Part shown: piece after piece, positions 7,056-14,971 of the stretch
Position numbering within the stretch: position 1 is the first letter of the stretch
Layout of the letters: every line of letters begins with the position of its first letter
Virus record (IMG/VR): IMGVR_UViG_3300031658_000137
Coordinates: 1 to 23,382 of that record
DNA: 23,382 nt
Source of the DNA: a virus
Direction: 5' to 3' (one strand)
Notes under the pieces: model-generated
The model's database searches: none
What the model saw: only the letters and a program-made list of their open reading frames with translations
Told to the model about the DNA's origin: nothing
Translations under genes and position numbers: made by a program

Positions 7056-8012
7056 CTACTCAGTTAGATCAGCAATAAGTGCATGTGCTGCTTCGTTCTT
7101 AACTTCTAATGTAAATTCACAAAGAAGCTGAGTCTTTTCAGAATCACCTGTCTTAGCAAGCTCATTAGTTTGGAAAGGACGTAGGTAAGCAACTGATAGA
7201 TACTCTGGATCAAGCACAAATGCTTGTTCACCTGCATCGTCTGCATCAGCAGTTGTAAACCTATTTGGAACTACGCCTAATGTCCCAAAATCTGAAAGAT
7301 AAAAATCGGCTGCCGCAATTACTGTTGTAGCCTTATCTTTAGGAGCCATGTAACGCTGTTCTGCAATACCAGCAAAAGCTGAAACTACTTGTTTCTGTGT
7401 AGGAGAAACCATTAATACTGAAGGTGTACCACCTTGTGTATAAGCTGATTTAACTGCTGCTTTTAATAATGGTTCAGTAAAAGCTCTGTCTGTACCAGAT
7501 ACACGAGCAGTAGTACCATCAGAACCAGTAGCACCAGAACCACCACCAACTGAAGTGTTTGTTTCTAACCATGCTTGAATAGAACCAAGTTTACGAGCTG
7601 TACTAGCATTACCAGTAACGGCTGCTTGGTTAGCTAACATGATTTTTTCCATGTCTCGTTTTAGTTCAGATGAAGCCTTAGCTAATTGATAAGCTTTTTC
7701 AGACTTACGTCCAGCTTTGTCAATTGTTTGCTCAGTACCAGCAATCTGTACAGTCTTTTGTACAATTTGAGTTCTGTTACCAATTCTTACTGTTGGCGCT
7801 AATGTTGCTGAAGTAGCATCTGCCCCTTCAACTGCTGCGTTAGATAGTGTTGCTGCAGCTAATGCATCTGTTTGCCACTCGTGATATACCGCAGTAGCGC
7901 TTGTTTTACCAATAGAACTCATAAATGGAGTGTCTGTTGGAGAGATGTTGTAGATCATGTCAGTCAGGTCTTCTCTATTACCTTTTGACTGATAGGTTTG
8001 ATAAATTGCCAT
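7056..8012 (-). CDS. Major capsid protein, SU10-like
   Basis: 318-aa shell protein that forms the phage head. The N-terminus contains GNREDLTDMIYNISPTDTPFMSSIGK followed by AVYHEWQTDALA, the hallmark of the SU10-type major capsid family (an HK97-fold group). Other landmarks are VRIGNRTQIVQKTVQIAGTE, the helix SSELKRDMEKIML, a variable Gly/Ser loop (TSVGGGSGATGSDGT) and LMVSPTQKQVVSAFAG. The C-terminal part VLDPEYLSVAYLRPFQT and the tail EFTLEVKNEAAHALIADL are also typical. Length matches the family. It directly follows the scaffold-like gene, the usual order, and should be the most abundantly made protein of the operon. No cleaved prodomain is evident. Confidence 0.88.
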   Translation of the reverse strand: MAIYQTYQSKGNREDLTDMIYNISPTDTPFMSSIGKTSATAVYHEWQTDALAAATLSNAAVEGADATSATLAPTVRIGNRTQIVQKTVQIAGTEQTIDKAGRKSEKAYQLAKASSELKRDMEKIMLANQAAVTGNASTARKLGSIQAWLETNTSVGGGSGATGSDGTTARVSGTDRAFTEPLLKAAVKSAYTQGGTPSVLMVSPTQKQVVSAFAGIAEQRYMAPKDKATTVIAAADFYLSDFGTLGVVPNRFTTADADDAGEQAFVLDPEYLSVAYLRPFQTNELAKTGDSEKTQLLCEFTLEVKNEAAHALIADLTE

Positions 8013-8024
8013 TGTTAAAATTTC

Positions 8025-9029
8025 CTATATAAAGTTTTCAAATAACTTAGCAGCATCACGAACGTGTCCTGAGCCTTTAAGTTTGGATTTTTGTTTTTTA
8101 ATTATGTCGTTGTTTTGTTGAGTTACTCTAGTACCACTCTTAACCATCTTAGGAGCTTCCGCTACCCTTTTCTTAACACCTGGTTTAGATTTCTGTAACT
8201 TGTCATACATTGCTGCCTTATACAAAACAAGAACCTCACGAGCATCACGGACATTAGATACTTCATTGTCTGCGAAACCAATGCTTTTTGCGTAATTGCG
8301 AATTTCATTACGAACTTGTTCGCCTTTAGCTGGGTCTGAAAACTCAGGTAGTAATTCTGCCAATTTAACCATCTCTTGAGAGGTTTGTAATTGCAAAGAT
8401 TTGGCTTGGTCTGCTTGTTGCTGTTGTGCAATGCGACCTTGCTCAGCTCTTAATGCATTTAGTTGTTCTCTCTTCTCGGTTATATCTGCTATCCTTATAG
8501 CATATTCTACTCGATCATTTTCCTTTAAGTCTGCTAACTCTTCTGGGCTATCATTACCACCGTTAACCAATAAAGCTTCTACTGCTTGCAGACGCTGAGC
8601 GTATAGATCTCTAACTTGTGTAGCCTCGTTAATTGCCTTGGCTTGAGATTCAACAGCCTTACGATTTTCCGAAAGCTCTTGAGTCTTTTTAGTGTAGTCT
8701 GCTCCCAATTGATAGTTTGAGACTAATTCTTCGATGGTAACCTCTTTATCTTCTCCTGCAGCTTTCACAGTATATAATTGAGGTTCATCTTCTTCTGTCT
8801 CTTCTACTTCCTCTTCGGAATCCTCATCTGAACCCTCTTCCAGATCTTCCGATCCTTCGTCTGACTCATCTGTATCTTCTATTGCTTCTTCTTCAACTTC
8901 TTCAGCTACTGGTGCTTGCTCTGTAGAGGGCTCACTAGCATCTAGAAAGTTTTCAAATCCTGCAACACTTTCTACTACCGTTAGATCATCTCCACTTCCA
9001 GTTTCTGGAGTCATGGTTTCTTCACTCAT
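8025..9029 (-). CDS. Capsid scaffolding protein-like
   Basis: 334-aa protein located between portal and capsid genes, where scaffolds are encoded. Residues 1-85 are extremely acidic, with long Glu/Asp runs (EEVEEEAIEDTDESDEGSEDLEEGSDED). Residues 85-110 (LYTVKAAGEDKEVTIEELVSN) resemble a short conserved segment seen in scaffold-like proteins of podovirus-type genomes. Residues 110-230 are a helical, Gln/Ala/Glu-rich probable coiled coil. The C-terminus is basic (KSKPGVKKRVAEAPK, KKQKSKLKGSGHV), a charge pattern fitting transient contact with the capsid shell. No protease motif is seen. The assignment rests on position, acidic N-terminus, coiled coil and basic C-terminus. Confidence 0.75.
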   Translation of the reverse strand: MSEETMTPETGSGDDLTVVESVAGFENFLDASEPSTEQAPVAEEVEEEAIEDTDESDEGSEDLEEGSDEDSEEEVEETEEDEPQLYTVKAAGEDKEVTIEELVSNYQLGADYTKKTQELSENRKAVESQAKAINEATQVRDLYAQRLQAVEALLVNGGNDSPEELADLKENDRVEYAIRIADITEKREQLNALRAEQGRIAQQQQADQAKSLQLQTSQEMVKLAELLPEFSDPAKGEQVRNEIRNYAKSIGFADNEVSNVRDAREVLVLYKAAMYDKLQKSKPGVKKRVAEAPKMVKSGTRVTQQNNDIIKKQKSKLKGSGHVRDAAKLFENFI

Positions 9030-9080
9030 TGTATTTCCTTAATTACCACTAGGTGTGGTATTACCGTATAAGCTAAATGC

Positions 9081-9311
9081 CTATAATATCTTCCACGCTC
9101 TATCTTTTATCTCGCCAGTCATAGCGATAGATTCAAGATTAGCCATGATTTCATTTAATGATCTTATTCGTTGGTAAGCAAATTCCCTTTCATTTGCACT
9201 ATCATCCGCAGAATACATAATCATATTTAATTGTGTATTTTTCATTTCTTCCATCACATCCAGAAACTCTTGAGATTGCATCAAGTTTTTTATAGCTTCT
9301 TGTTGGGTCAT
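9081..9311 (-). CDS. Small helical protein of unknown function
   Basis: 76-aa protein, nearly all predicted helix (MTQQEAIKNLMQSQEFLDVMEEMKN..., NEREFAYQRIRSLNEIMANLESIA), Met- and Glu-rich, with no Cys. Its ATG overlaps the portal stop (ATGA), so translation is probably coupled to portal. A gap of about 50 nt with an imperfect inverted repeat (TACCAC/GTGGTA at 9044-9060) separates it from the scaffold-like gene. I do not recognise the family. Position suggests a small head-assembly factor, by inference only. Confidence 0.6.
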   Translation of the reverse strand: MTQQEAIKNLMQSQEFLDVMEEMKNTQLNMIMYSADDSANEREFAYQRIRSLNEIMANLESIAMTGEIKDRAWKIL

Positions 9312-11488
9312 CTTTGCATACCCTTCTGAGTGATGTTATTAATCTTTTCTAAAGCATCCATTATTGTCTTAGATTTAGCCATCGAGCTATTGTCTTGTTG
9401 TCCTTTAGCTTTTATTGCTAACTCTAATTCTTGTAATGCAAACTCTTTGGTTTGTTGTATCTCTTTCATCTGAAGTTCTAGCGCATCTTTCTGAGCGTCT
9501 AGTTGCATCTGTTCACGATCTAACATAAGTTTCTGTTCAGCAGATTGAGCTCTCATTTGAGCCTTCTGTATTTCAGCTTTAGCTAATGCTTCTGCTGCAG
9601 CTACTTGAGAATCAGCCGTTGGATTATCATTTGCTTCCTGAGCCATTTGCATTGCTTGTTCTTCTGATACTTCCATAAGGAATTGACTATCATCTTTAAA
9701 TCCAGCCATATGAACAAACTTAGCTAAAGTATCTCTGTATTGTTTAAGATTAACTAAAGGATTGCCTATACCGTAAGATTTAATGATCTCTTCTTGTTTC
9801 TGTAGAATCATTTGCATAGTAGATAGTTGCTCTTGCTTACTACCAGTTCCTAAGCCTACATTAACTGTAACGTTGTATTCATTTTTCCATTCCCTAGGAT
9901 CAAATGATACGAACTCTTTATTGACTCTAATAATTCTTTCTTTTTGTTGGTATTTACATACTAGATGGAAGATACCTTTAAATAATGATGTAACCCCTGT
10001 TTCTGCAAATATACGTGCTATTAATTCAAGCTTACCACCCGCTTGGTTCGTCATGGCGGCTATAGCAGTCGCTGTTACGTTTTGGAGTATACTTGGATCC
10101 AACCCTTGCTGAGCATCTGAAACTCCTGTACGTTTGGCTTGTACGCCGTCCAAATATTCCAACATAGGAAAAGATTGGTTAGCATTAGATGTTACTTGCA
10201 TAGGAACTAAAGCATTAGGGCTCTTAATTCTTACTACCCCACCTGCTGTAGATGTTAATAGATCATCGAGGTTAACTTGTCCTTCTACTGCGCCAACTCT
10301 ATAATTATTAGTTAGATATAGATTATCTAGCATCTGTCTTGTTACTGTTGATTTTATTAGTTGTAGATCTAGTCCTCTATCAGCTAATGATTGACCAAAG
10401 AATTTATGTGGGATTGGGATTGGGCATAAGCTATGGAAAGGTATGTAATCACACTCTTCATCCGCTAATATCTCGTTAGATGCATAACATACACGTCTTA
10501 GTTCAGCGATACCATCACCGTTAAAATCAGTCTTAATATAGCATTCATAGTATTCCACCAACTCAAGAGCTGGCTCTAGATTATCCATGTCTGTAGGAAG
10601 TTCACCACGAGAATATCTAGCTATTCTTTCTGGAGTAAAATCTAGTGCATCCCCAGTAGCTAATGAGTAAACTAATTCTTCATCGTATCCCATAGCCACT
10701 AATTCTGATCTTGTTACCATCTTACGGTGTGCAGTAAAATCTGAATCAGCTATTGTTCTAGCTCTCTTAGAGATTAAAAACTCTTCTGGTGGGACGGTCT
10801 CTATTTTTACTCTACCTTTATCTGATTCCCTTGATACTTTAATATCATGAGTTCTTATAACAGTTGGAGGTACATCTTGCATCATTGGCATACCAGTCAT
10901 AGGATCAATTTGTGGTTGTCCAGACATAGGATCCATAACAGGTTGTGGAGGATTCTCTTCCTCTTCTTCAGTTGTCTTTTGTGATACTATTTTTACATCA
11001 TCATCATCTAGTATTAGGGCTAACTCGTTATCATCTAGCCCATAATATTTTTCAGTTGTAACGTCCTTTGAGTCATCCCAGTATGCTTTTGTGATTCCGA
11101 CTTTTTGCAAAAGTGAATCTTTGAACCAATCATGCATTATAGAAAAGCCTTGGTTGTCCTTATAAAAAATGTGGTTTACATAATTTGTCGCTTGTTCGGC
11201 TTGCTCAGCGTCACCACTTGAGACTGGCTCAAACTCTACTGCCTTCTTTGATGCAGTAAAAGTACGGAGAATTTGCGGCAGAGCCCCATCGATAATCTCT
11301 GCAACCTCCCCAGTAACTATCTGTGATTTTCCAGGTTGCTCGTTGCCATATTTCTCCCGCATATAATACTCTAGGGCTTCTTGGCGTTGGTGAGTAGTCT
11401 CTGTCTCTAGGTATCCAATAGAGTCATTAATCTCTCCCTCTATGTATGCCTTTAACGATTCGTTTGATTCATTTTTTTTGTATGTCAT
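9308..11488 (-). CDS. Portal protein, P22-like
   Basis: 726-aa protein forming the dodecameric DNA-entry ring at the head vertex. It is almost exactly the length of P22 portal (725 aa). Visible segments: an N-terminal helical region (LKAYIEGEINDSIGYLETET...RQEALEYYM), TGEVAEIIDGALPQILRTFTASKKAVEFEP near residues 60-90 (typical of this family), a charged insert with DDDDVK and a Pro/Met/Gln loop (PVMDPMSGQPQ), then PPEEFLISKRARTI, ITKAYW and LTNNYRVGAVEGQVNLDDLL. Residues 590-715 are a long Ala/Gln/Glu/Lys helix like the barrel region of P22 portal. It lies 3 nt after the large terminase, the standard order. Confidence 0.85.
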   Translation of the reverse strand: MTYKKNESNESLKAYIEGEINDSIGYLETETTHQRQEALEYYMREKYGNEQPGKSQIVTGEVAEIIDGALPQILRTFTASKKAVEFEPVSSGDAEQAEQATNYVNHIFYKDNQGFSIMHDWFKDSLLQKVGITKAYWDDSKDVTTEKYYGLDDNELALILDDDDVKIVSQKTTEEEEENPPQPVMDPMSGQPQIDPMTGMPMMQDVPPTVIRTHDIKVSRESDKGRVKIETVPPEEFLISKRARTIADSDFTAHRKMVTRSELVAMGYDEELVYSLATGDALDFTPERIARYSRGELPTDMDNLEPALELVEYYECYIKTDFNGDGIAELRRVCYASNEILADEECDYIPFHSLCPIPIPHKFFGQSLADRGLDLQLIKSTVTRQMLDNLYLTNNYRVGAVEGQVNLDDLLTSTAGGVVRIKSPNALVPMQVTSNANQSFPMLEYLDGVQAKRTGVSDAQQGLDPSILQNVTATAIAAMTNQAGGKLELIARIFAETGVTSLFKGIFHLVCKYQQKERIIRVNKEFVSFDPREWKNEYNVTVNVGLGTGSKQEQLSTMQMILQKQEEIIKSYGIGNPLVNLKQYRDTLAKFVHMAGFKDDSQFLMEVSEEQAMQMAQEANDNPTADSQVAAAEALAKAEIQKAQMRAQSAEQKLMLDREQMQLDAQKDALELQMKEIQQTKEFALQELELAIKAKGQQDNSSMAKSKTIMDALEKINNITQKGMQR

Positions 11489-11491
11489 TTT

Positions 11492-12754
11492 TTACACGAT
11501 CCATTGATTGTTTGATTTAATAGGCTCATCCCAAGATGATTCCTCATTAGACATGCTATCTACTACACTACATACATATCTCCATGCATCAGCGCCATGA
11601 GAATACTCGTCATGAAGTGGGGCACCAGGAACTAATGTAGTTTGGTTAATAGCTCTTCTGTAATTTTTTAAGCATTCGATAAGACGTTTACTCTTGTTCT
11701 CATCAAAGTAAGCTCTTGCAAACGCCATCCTTGCAATCTTTATACCAGTCTCTATGTCACTTCTAGGTATTACTTCTGTTTTCCACCCTAACCGTTGCAT
11801 GATCTCTTCAGCACTTGTACCGTACTTGAAATCTTTATTCCTAGCATCGTGAGGTAGATACATTTTTCCCCAGTTATGACCTAATTTCTTGAGCTGATCA
11901 GAGTAGCTATCGAGTGTCCTATGATCATCTTCTATGTAGTCAATCACTCTTAATTCAGATAGTGATCTTTGACATAAGATAATTGCCATTGAATCGTTCC
12001 ATCCTAGATCCATAACAACGTGTGTCTTTAATAAAGCATCTGGAGGTAAGTTAGCTATCCTTCCACCTTCCTGAGCCATTCTTATTTCGTTGTGATATAT
12101 AGCTCCATCTGCTGCAGCTTTGGTATCACCTTCCCATATATTTGCGTAATCTTCTTTGTTGTGTACCTTGCATCTAGCCCGTTCAATCTCTAATACTTGA
12201 GGGAACCAAGGATTATCACTGTAATTAACTTTCTCTATTCTGGCGTTTGGTGGCTTCTGGACCACAAACCGTTTATAGGTATCATCAGTATCCATATAAG
12301 GATTGAAGGTAACCCATATCTCACTAGAAGGTTTTCTTATCGTTGGGATAAGTATGTCGTATGATCGTTTACTTACTGATTGAGCCTCTTCTATCCAGAC
12401 CCTATCAACTCCCTCAAAAGACTTAATTGATTCAACCGTATTCGATGCTAGACCAGCAAAAGTAAACTCCGTACCATTCTTACCACGGATAGATGATTCC
12501 ACTACCTCGTAGAAGTCTCCCAGACCTAATACTTGTATCTGATCCTTTAATAAGGTGTGTACTGATTGCTTAATAGACTTCTGCACCTCTCTGGTACATA
12601 GTATTCTAAGCTTCTGTTCAACGCCCTGTAGTATTAAAGCTCTAGCAAAGCCCCAAGACTTACCTGATCCCCTACCTCCATAAGCTACCTTATATCGATG
12701 TGGTTCAAATAGGAACTTAAGCTTACTCGGAAACTTTTGAGTCTCTATCTGCAT
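11492..12754 (-). CDS. terL: Terminase large subunit
   Basis: 420-aa DNA-packaging motor from the ATG at 12754; a TTG two codons earlier is a weaker option. The ATPase domain shows Walker A GGRGSGKS at about residues 26-33 within YKVAYGGRGSGKSWGFARAL and Walker B VDRVWIEEA near residue 120, followed by the TFNP coupling motif (IWVTFNPYMDTDD). The C-terminal nuclease domain contains VVMDLGWNDSMAI, LPHDARNKDF and the final acidic motif HDEYSHGADAWRY. These are features of the PBSX-type/Terminase_3 family. It translocates DNA into the procapsid and cuts concatemers together with the small subunit. The gene overlaps the small-subunit-like gene upstream by 32 nt and precedes portal directly. Confidence 0.93.
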   Translation of the reverse strand: MQIETQKFPSKLKFLFEPHRYKVAYGGRGSGKSWGFARALILQGVEQKLRILCTREVQKSIKQSVHTLLKDQIQVLGLGDFYEVVESSIRGKNGTEFTFAGLASNTVESIKSFEGVDRVWIEEAQSVSKRSYDILIPTIRKPSSEIWVTFNPYMDTDDTYKRFVVQKPPNARIEKVNYSDNPWFPQVLEIERARCKVHNKEDYANIWEGDTKAAADGAIYHNEIRMAQEGGRIANLPPDALLKTHVVMDLGWNDSMAIILCQRSLSELRVIDYIEDDHRTLDSYSDQLKKLGHNWGKMYLPHDARNKDFKYGTSAEEIMQRLGWKTEVIPRSDIETGIKIARMAFARAYFDENKSKRLIECLKNYRRAINQTTLVPGAPLHDEYSHGADAWRYVCSVVDSMSNEESSWDEPIKSNNQWIV

Positions 12755-13052
12755 CAACAAATTCTACCTTTAAGTTCTGAGTTAACGATCCATCAGAAGA
12801 GGTTATATCTGTCTCACTTCTAACCTTTCCTTCTAAACGATCTAAGACTATGTCAATTGCTTTAGTATCTCCACCCTCAGCTTTAGACACTAATGCTTCC
12901 ATTACAGATCTAGCACGTAATGCATCATCCTGAGTAATAATCCTGTTCAAGGTATCATTCAGTAACCTATTCTTTTTACTGGAATAATTATTCCCAACAC
13001 TGGCTTCTTTAGCCTTGTCTTGAGCTAACCTTAATTGTTCTTCTTTTGTCAT
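12723..13052 (-). CDS. Terminase small subunit-like protein
   Basis: 109-aa protein immediately upstream of, and overlapping, the large terminase, the position of the DNA-recognition subunit. The pattern KKNRLLNDTLNRIITQDDALRARSVMEALVSKAEGGDTKAIDIVLDRLEGKV is that of a widespread phage family. In that family a helical block, an (E)GD..AI..v.DRL.GK motif and a TGADG-like tail (here SSDGSLT) precede terminase genes. No classic helix-turn-helix is obvious by eye. It probably binds the packaging site, but the small-subunit role rests on position and resemblance. Confidence 0.65.
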   Translation of the reverse strand: MTKEEQLRLAQDKAKEASVGNNYSSKKNRLLNDTLNRIITQDDALRARSVMEALVSKAEGGDTKAIDIVLDRLEGKVRSETDITSSDGSLTQNLKVEFVDADRDSKVSE

Positions 13053-13106
13053 TGTGTTGTAACTCTCTTACGAGTTGGTTACTCCTTATTATTAGTAATA
13101 TCCTCT

Positions 13107-13535
13107 TTAAGCATTATTACCCATTTTATTGGATTGAATGCTTTGCATCATCTTTTCTTTAAGTTTATTTAAATTCTTTGGATCCTTCATTAGGTTAGAT
13201 ATAACATCATCAACTTCATCTAATGGCTGTTGTCCACTATTCAATAGAAGATTATTAGGTTTAGGTGGCTCTATAAAACGATTTACACCTTCTATTCCAT
13301 AAGGCATAGGTTTAGGTTGAGGTTCAATGTATTCTCTTTGGTAGTCATTTGCTGTGCTAATTCTTTCTGGACTTGCTGTGAAATTGACTTCATCTTGATT
13401 TAAAGATGCACCTGCTGCGTCTCTTAATTGATTGTTAGTAAGTAACCTTAATATCTCTGGGTCTAAGCCAACGCCTTGGGCATCTTGGAGTTGTTGCGCC
13501 CTAATTAAGATTTTCTCTACTTCGGTCATTTCCAT
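13107..13535 (-). CDS. Late-operon protein of unknown function
   Basis: 142-aa protein with a ribosome site (AAGGAAAG) before its ATG. It is helical at both ends: the N-terminus EMTEVEKILIRAQQLQDAQG is Gln-rich, and the C-terminus DEVDDVISNLMKDPKNLNKLKEKMMQSIQ is highly charged. The middle is a proline-rich linker (EPQPKPMPYGIEG, EPPKPN). No Cys, membrane segment or enzyme motif is visible. It sits between the operon's short leader genes and the terminase pair, so a packaging or head role is possible. I do not recognise the family. Confidence 0.6.
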   Translation of the reverse strand: MEMTEVEKILIRAQQLQDAQGVGLDPEILRLLTNNQLRDAAGASLNQDEVNFTASPERISTANDYQREYIEPQPKPMPYGIEGVNRFIEPPKPNNLLLNSGQQPLDEVDDVISNLMKDPKNLNKLKEKMMQSIQSNKMGNNA

Positions 13536-13606
13536 AATACTTTCCTTAATTAATTATTTGAGTTTGCAACTTAATTGATTTTATGATATTATTCTAAAGG
13601 ACTATC

Positions 13607-13684
13607 TTATACACAGTCTTGTGTTGCTTCAAACCACCTCTTGAGCCTTTCTAATGTTTCCTCTTTAGTCGGCGTATCGTCCAC
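13607..13684 (-). CDS. Possible tiny GTG-start gene (25 aa)
   Basis: A GTG-initiated frame overlapping the end of the 13665-13835 gene. It encodes a 25-aa amphipathic peptide starting VDDTPTKEETLERLKRW and ending FEATQDCV. The residues look like a real helix rather than random sequence, and the overlap with the preceding gene would allow coupled translation. There is no strong ribosome site. It fills part of the otherwise empty 130-nt gap before 13535. Low confidence. Confidence 0.3.
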   Translation of the reverse strand: MDDTPTKEETLERLKRWFEATQDCV

Positions 13685-13835
13685 GTTGTATTCTCATAAA
13701 TCCTACATTAATAAATATATATTCTACTGCTATCTCTTCCCCATCTGAGAACTCTATGTTCTCTTCAAATAGTTCAAAGCCGATTCCAAATCCCCAGTAG
13801 GCATGAATTGACCAAGCGCTATCCATTAGTCTCAT
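13665..13835 (-). CDS. First gene of the late operon, small protein (56 aa)
   Basis: Complete 56-aa frame starting ATG at 13835, 66 nt after the leader terminator hairpin. The protein (MRLMDSAWSIHAYWGFGIGF, ELFEENIEFSDGEEIAVEYI, FINVGFMRIQRGRYAD) has a hydrophobic/aromatic N-terminal half, an acidic middle and a basic end. Small phage proteins with a similar GFGIGFEL...lgf..l.i.RG layout are common and of unknown function. It would be the first product when polymerase reads through the terminator. The start ATG at 13826 (MDSAW) is an alternative. No catalytic residue stands out. Confidence 0.6.
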   Translation of the reverse strand: MRLMDSAWSIHAYWGFGIGFELFEENIEFSDGEEIAVEYIFINVGFMRIQRGRYAD

Positions 13836-13900
13836 ACTATTTCTTACCGTACCCTTTTCTACTCTTAACTTTTTTCACTAAGATTACTCCAGAACAGAAT

Positions 13901-13925
13901 AAAAAAAATCCCACCGAAGTGGGAT
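13901..13925 (-). terminator. Rho-independent terminator in the late leader (tR'-like)
   Basis: On the minus strand a perfect 7-bp stem ATCCCAC-TTCG-GTGGGAT is followed by eight T residues, a textbook intrinsic terminator with a UUCG loop. It lies about 70 nt downstream of the promoter at 14001-14029 and before the first late gene. This is the arrangement of lambda-type late leaders, where Q protein allows read-through. On the plus strand the T-tract is absent. Confidence 0.88.
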
Positions 13926-14000
13926 CTAAACAAAGGAGGATGTTTAAGAATATAAAGAAGATTACGTTGTCAGTGAACGCTACTTCCCTATATACCCTCT

Positions 14001-14029
14001 ATTATAGCAAAAAAATAGCCATGAGCCAA
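14001..14029 (-). promoter_or_regulatory. Putative late promoter (pR'-like)
   Basis: Minus strand: -35 TTGGCT at 14024-14029, 17-bp spacer, perfect -10 TATAAT at 14001-14006 with an upstream TGC (extended -10). A second -10-like element, TATATA, lies at 13989-13994, right at the expected start of transcription. Q-type antiterminators act on polymerase paused at such a promoter-proximal -10-like element. The terminator at 13901-13925 follows about 70 nt later, then the whole capsid operon. Sequence elements are seen; Q dependence is inferred. Confidence 0.75.
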
Positions 14030-14125
14030 TCACTTACCCTCAAATAAATATTCTAGTAAGCAACCTATCGTCCCAAAGACTCCTATTACAAACAACAACC
14101 ACAGAATTAATATTATATCATCCAT
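14030..14125 (-). CDS. Tiny single-span membrane peptide (31 aa)
   Basis: ATG at 14125 preceded by a strong AAGGGG ribosome site. The peptide MDDIILILWLLFVIGVFGTI followed by GCLLEYLFEGK is one hydrophobic transmembrane helix with an acidic start and a short charged end. It ends exactly where the late promoter -35 begins. Phages often encode such mini-membrane proteins near late promoters or among moron-like genes. Possible roles are membrane remodelling, a lysis helper or superinfection control, and none can be shown here. The strong ribosome site and the complete hydrophobic helix support a real gene. Confidence 0.6.
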   Translation of the reverse strand: MDDIILILWLLFVIGVFGTIGCLLEYLFEGK

Positions 14126-14157
14126 ATTTTTCCCCTTAGTATAAAAGAGAGATGAGC

Positions 14158-14892
14158 CTAAGCCCACCTCTGAATTGGTGTTAAATCTTTCTTTACCCAT
14201 TCCTTACACTGCTTTTTGTTGTACCCTATTTCTGACTCTAACATTCTTATTCTGATCTTTGTTTTTCTCATATCGATACCCTGAGAAACTGTTTTACTAA
14301 CGCCCCTTATTAAACTATCCAATGTACTCTCTAAGCTAATGATATATTTTTCTTTGTGATCTTTAGATACTTCAAATGGAACCTGTTCAGCTCCGTAACA
14401 AACTTGATTAAAATATCCGTTATCTACATTGTAACCATGCTTAGCTACCAAGCCAGAGTCAACTTCACCTCTGGAGACTTTATGAAGTCTTCCACAAACT
14501 TGGCAAGTACCTAAATGAGTAGCTTGGTTCTTAGTTGCTTTAAAGGTAACTTTTTTTCTTACTACTGGAATAACTGGTAAAGATCTAACTAGATCGTCAA
14601 GGTCTTTTAATTGAAGTGGAAACTTAGGGTCAATACCTAGCTTGTTTAGTAAAGGTATATGCTTAACTTTAAAGAACCTAAGATCAAAAGGAATATCACA
14701 TGAAATTGAATATCTATCTTCATCACTTAGATCATGGCTCTCAAACTCTTTTGATGTAGCATTACTAAATAAGTTGTTAAGAATTTCAGTTGCTTGCTTC
14801 TTAGCTACCTTAGTGTAAAACATCTTTTGTTCTATTGCTTCGTCAACCTTTGCTAGCCTAGCAGTTGTTAATTTTTCATTTAATGATGTCAT
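14158..14892 (-). CDS. Conserved phage zinc-binding protein, unknown function
   Basis: 244-aa protein. N-terminal half is helical and charged (ARLAKVDEAIEQKMFYTKVAKKQATEIL). The C-terminal half carries a probable metal site: C130-QV-C133-GRLHKVSRGEV, H152 in KHGYNVDNGY, and C165 in NQVCYGA, followed by VPFEVSKDHKEKYI and another long helix. The same C..CGR.H ... HGY ... C.G ... P.E.S arrangement occurs in many phage and prophage proteins of unknown role. It has a promoter of its own (14937-14965) that carries the shared operator, so it belongs to the early regulon although it lies beyond Q. A GAGG ribosome site precedes the start. A DNA- or RNA-binding role is plausible. Confidence 0.65.
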   Translation of the reverse strand: MTSLNEKLTTARLAKVDEAIEQKMFYTKVAKKQATEILNNLFSNATSKEFESHDLSDEDRYSISCDIPFDLRFFKVKHIPLLNKLGIDPKFPLQLKDLDDLVRSLPVIPVVRKKVTFKATKNQATHLGTCQVCGRLHKVSRGEVDSGLVAKHGYNVDNGYFNQVCYGAEQVPFEVSKDHKEKYIISLESTLDSLIRGVSKTVSQGIDMRKTKIRIRMLESEIGYNKKQCKEWVKKDLTPIQRWA

Positions 14893-14936
14893 TTTAGTTA
14901 GCCCTCTTTAATTGATTTAAGTTATCCGACATAAGA

Positions 14937-14965
14937 ATTGTCTCAAATCACAACTAAGTTGTCAA
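14937..14965 (-). promoter_or_regulatory. Operator-controlled promoter of the 14158-14892 gene
   Basis: Minus strand: perfect -35 TTGACA at 14960-14965, 17-bp spacer, -10 GACAAT at 14937-14942. A 13-bp palindrome (ACAACT-N-AGTTGT) at 14950-14962 overlaps the -35 and spacer, so a bound repressor would block polymerase. The region is part of a perfect 31-bp repeat of the rightward early promoter at 20071-20101. Confidence 0.8.
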
Positions 14966-14971
14966 GCACTT
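14941..14971 (-). repeat. 31-bp perfect repeat, copy 1 (promoter/operator)
   Basis: Read on the minus strand this 31-bp stretch is identical to plus-strand 20071-20101, making an inverted repeat about 5.1 kb apart. It begins AAGTGCTTGAC and ends GATTTGAGA, and contains the -35 box and the palindromic operator. Its first base pairs overlap the stop codon of the zinc-ribbon gene at 14970-15113. Confidence 0.9.

Noticed and set aside
9044-9060. Inverted repeat TACCAC/GTGGTA between the scaffold-like gene and the 76-aa gene
   Set aside because: Only 6 bp, no U-tract, and extension fails on both sides; could be chance. Mentioned only in the 9081-9311 entry.
9783-10112. Plus-strand 109-aa frame within the portal gene
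   Set aside because: Cys-rich and hydrophobic composition typical of an antisense shadow; the portal frame is continuous and recognisable.
13808-14047. Plus-strand frame of 79 aa
   Set aside because: It spans the late promoter and the leader terminator of the other strand, has Lys/Thr-rich random composition and no convincing family resemblance. The minus-strand features explain this DNA better.
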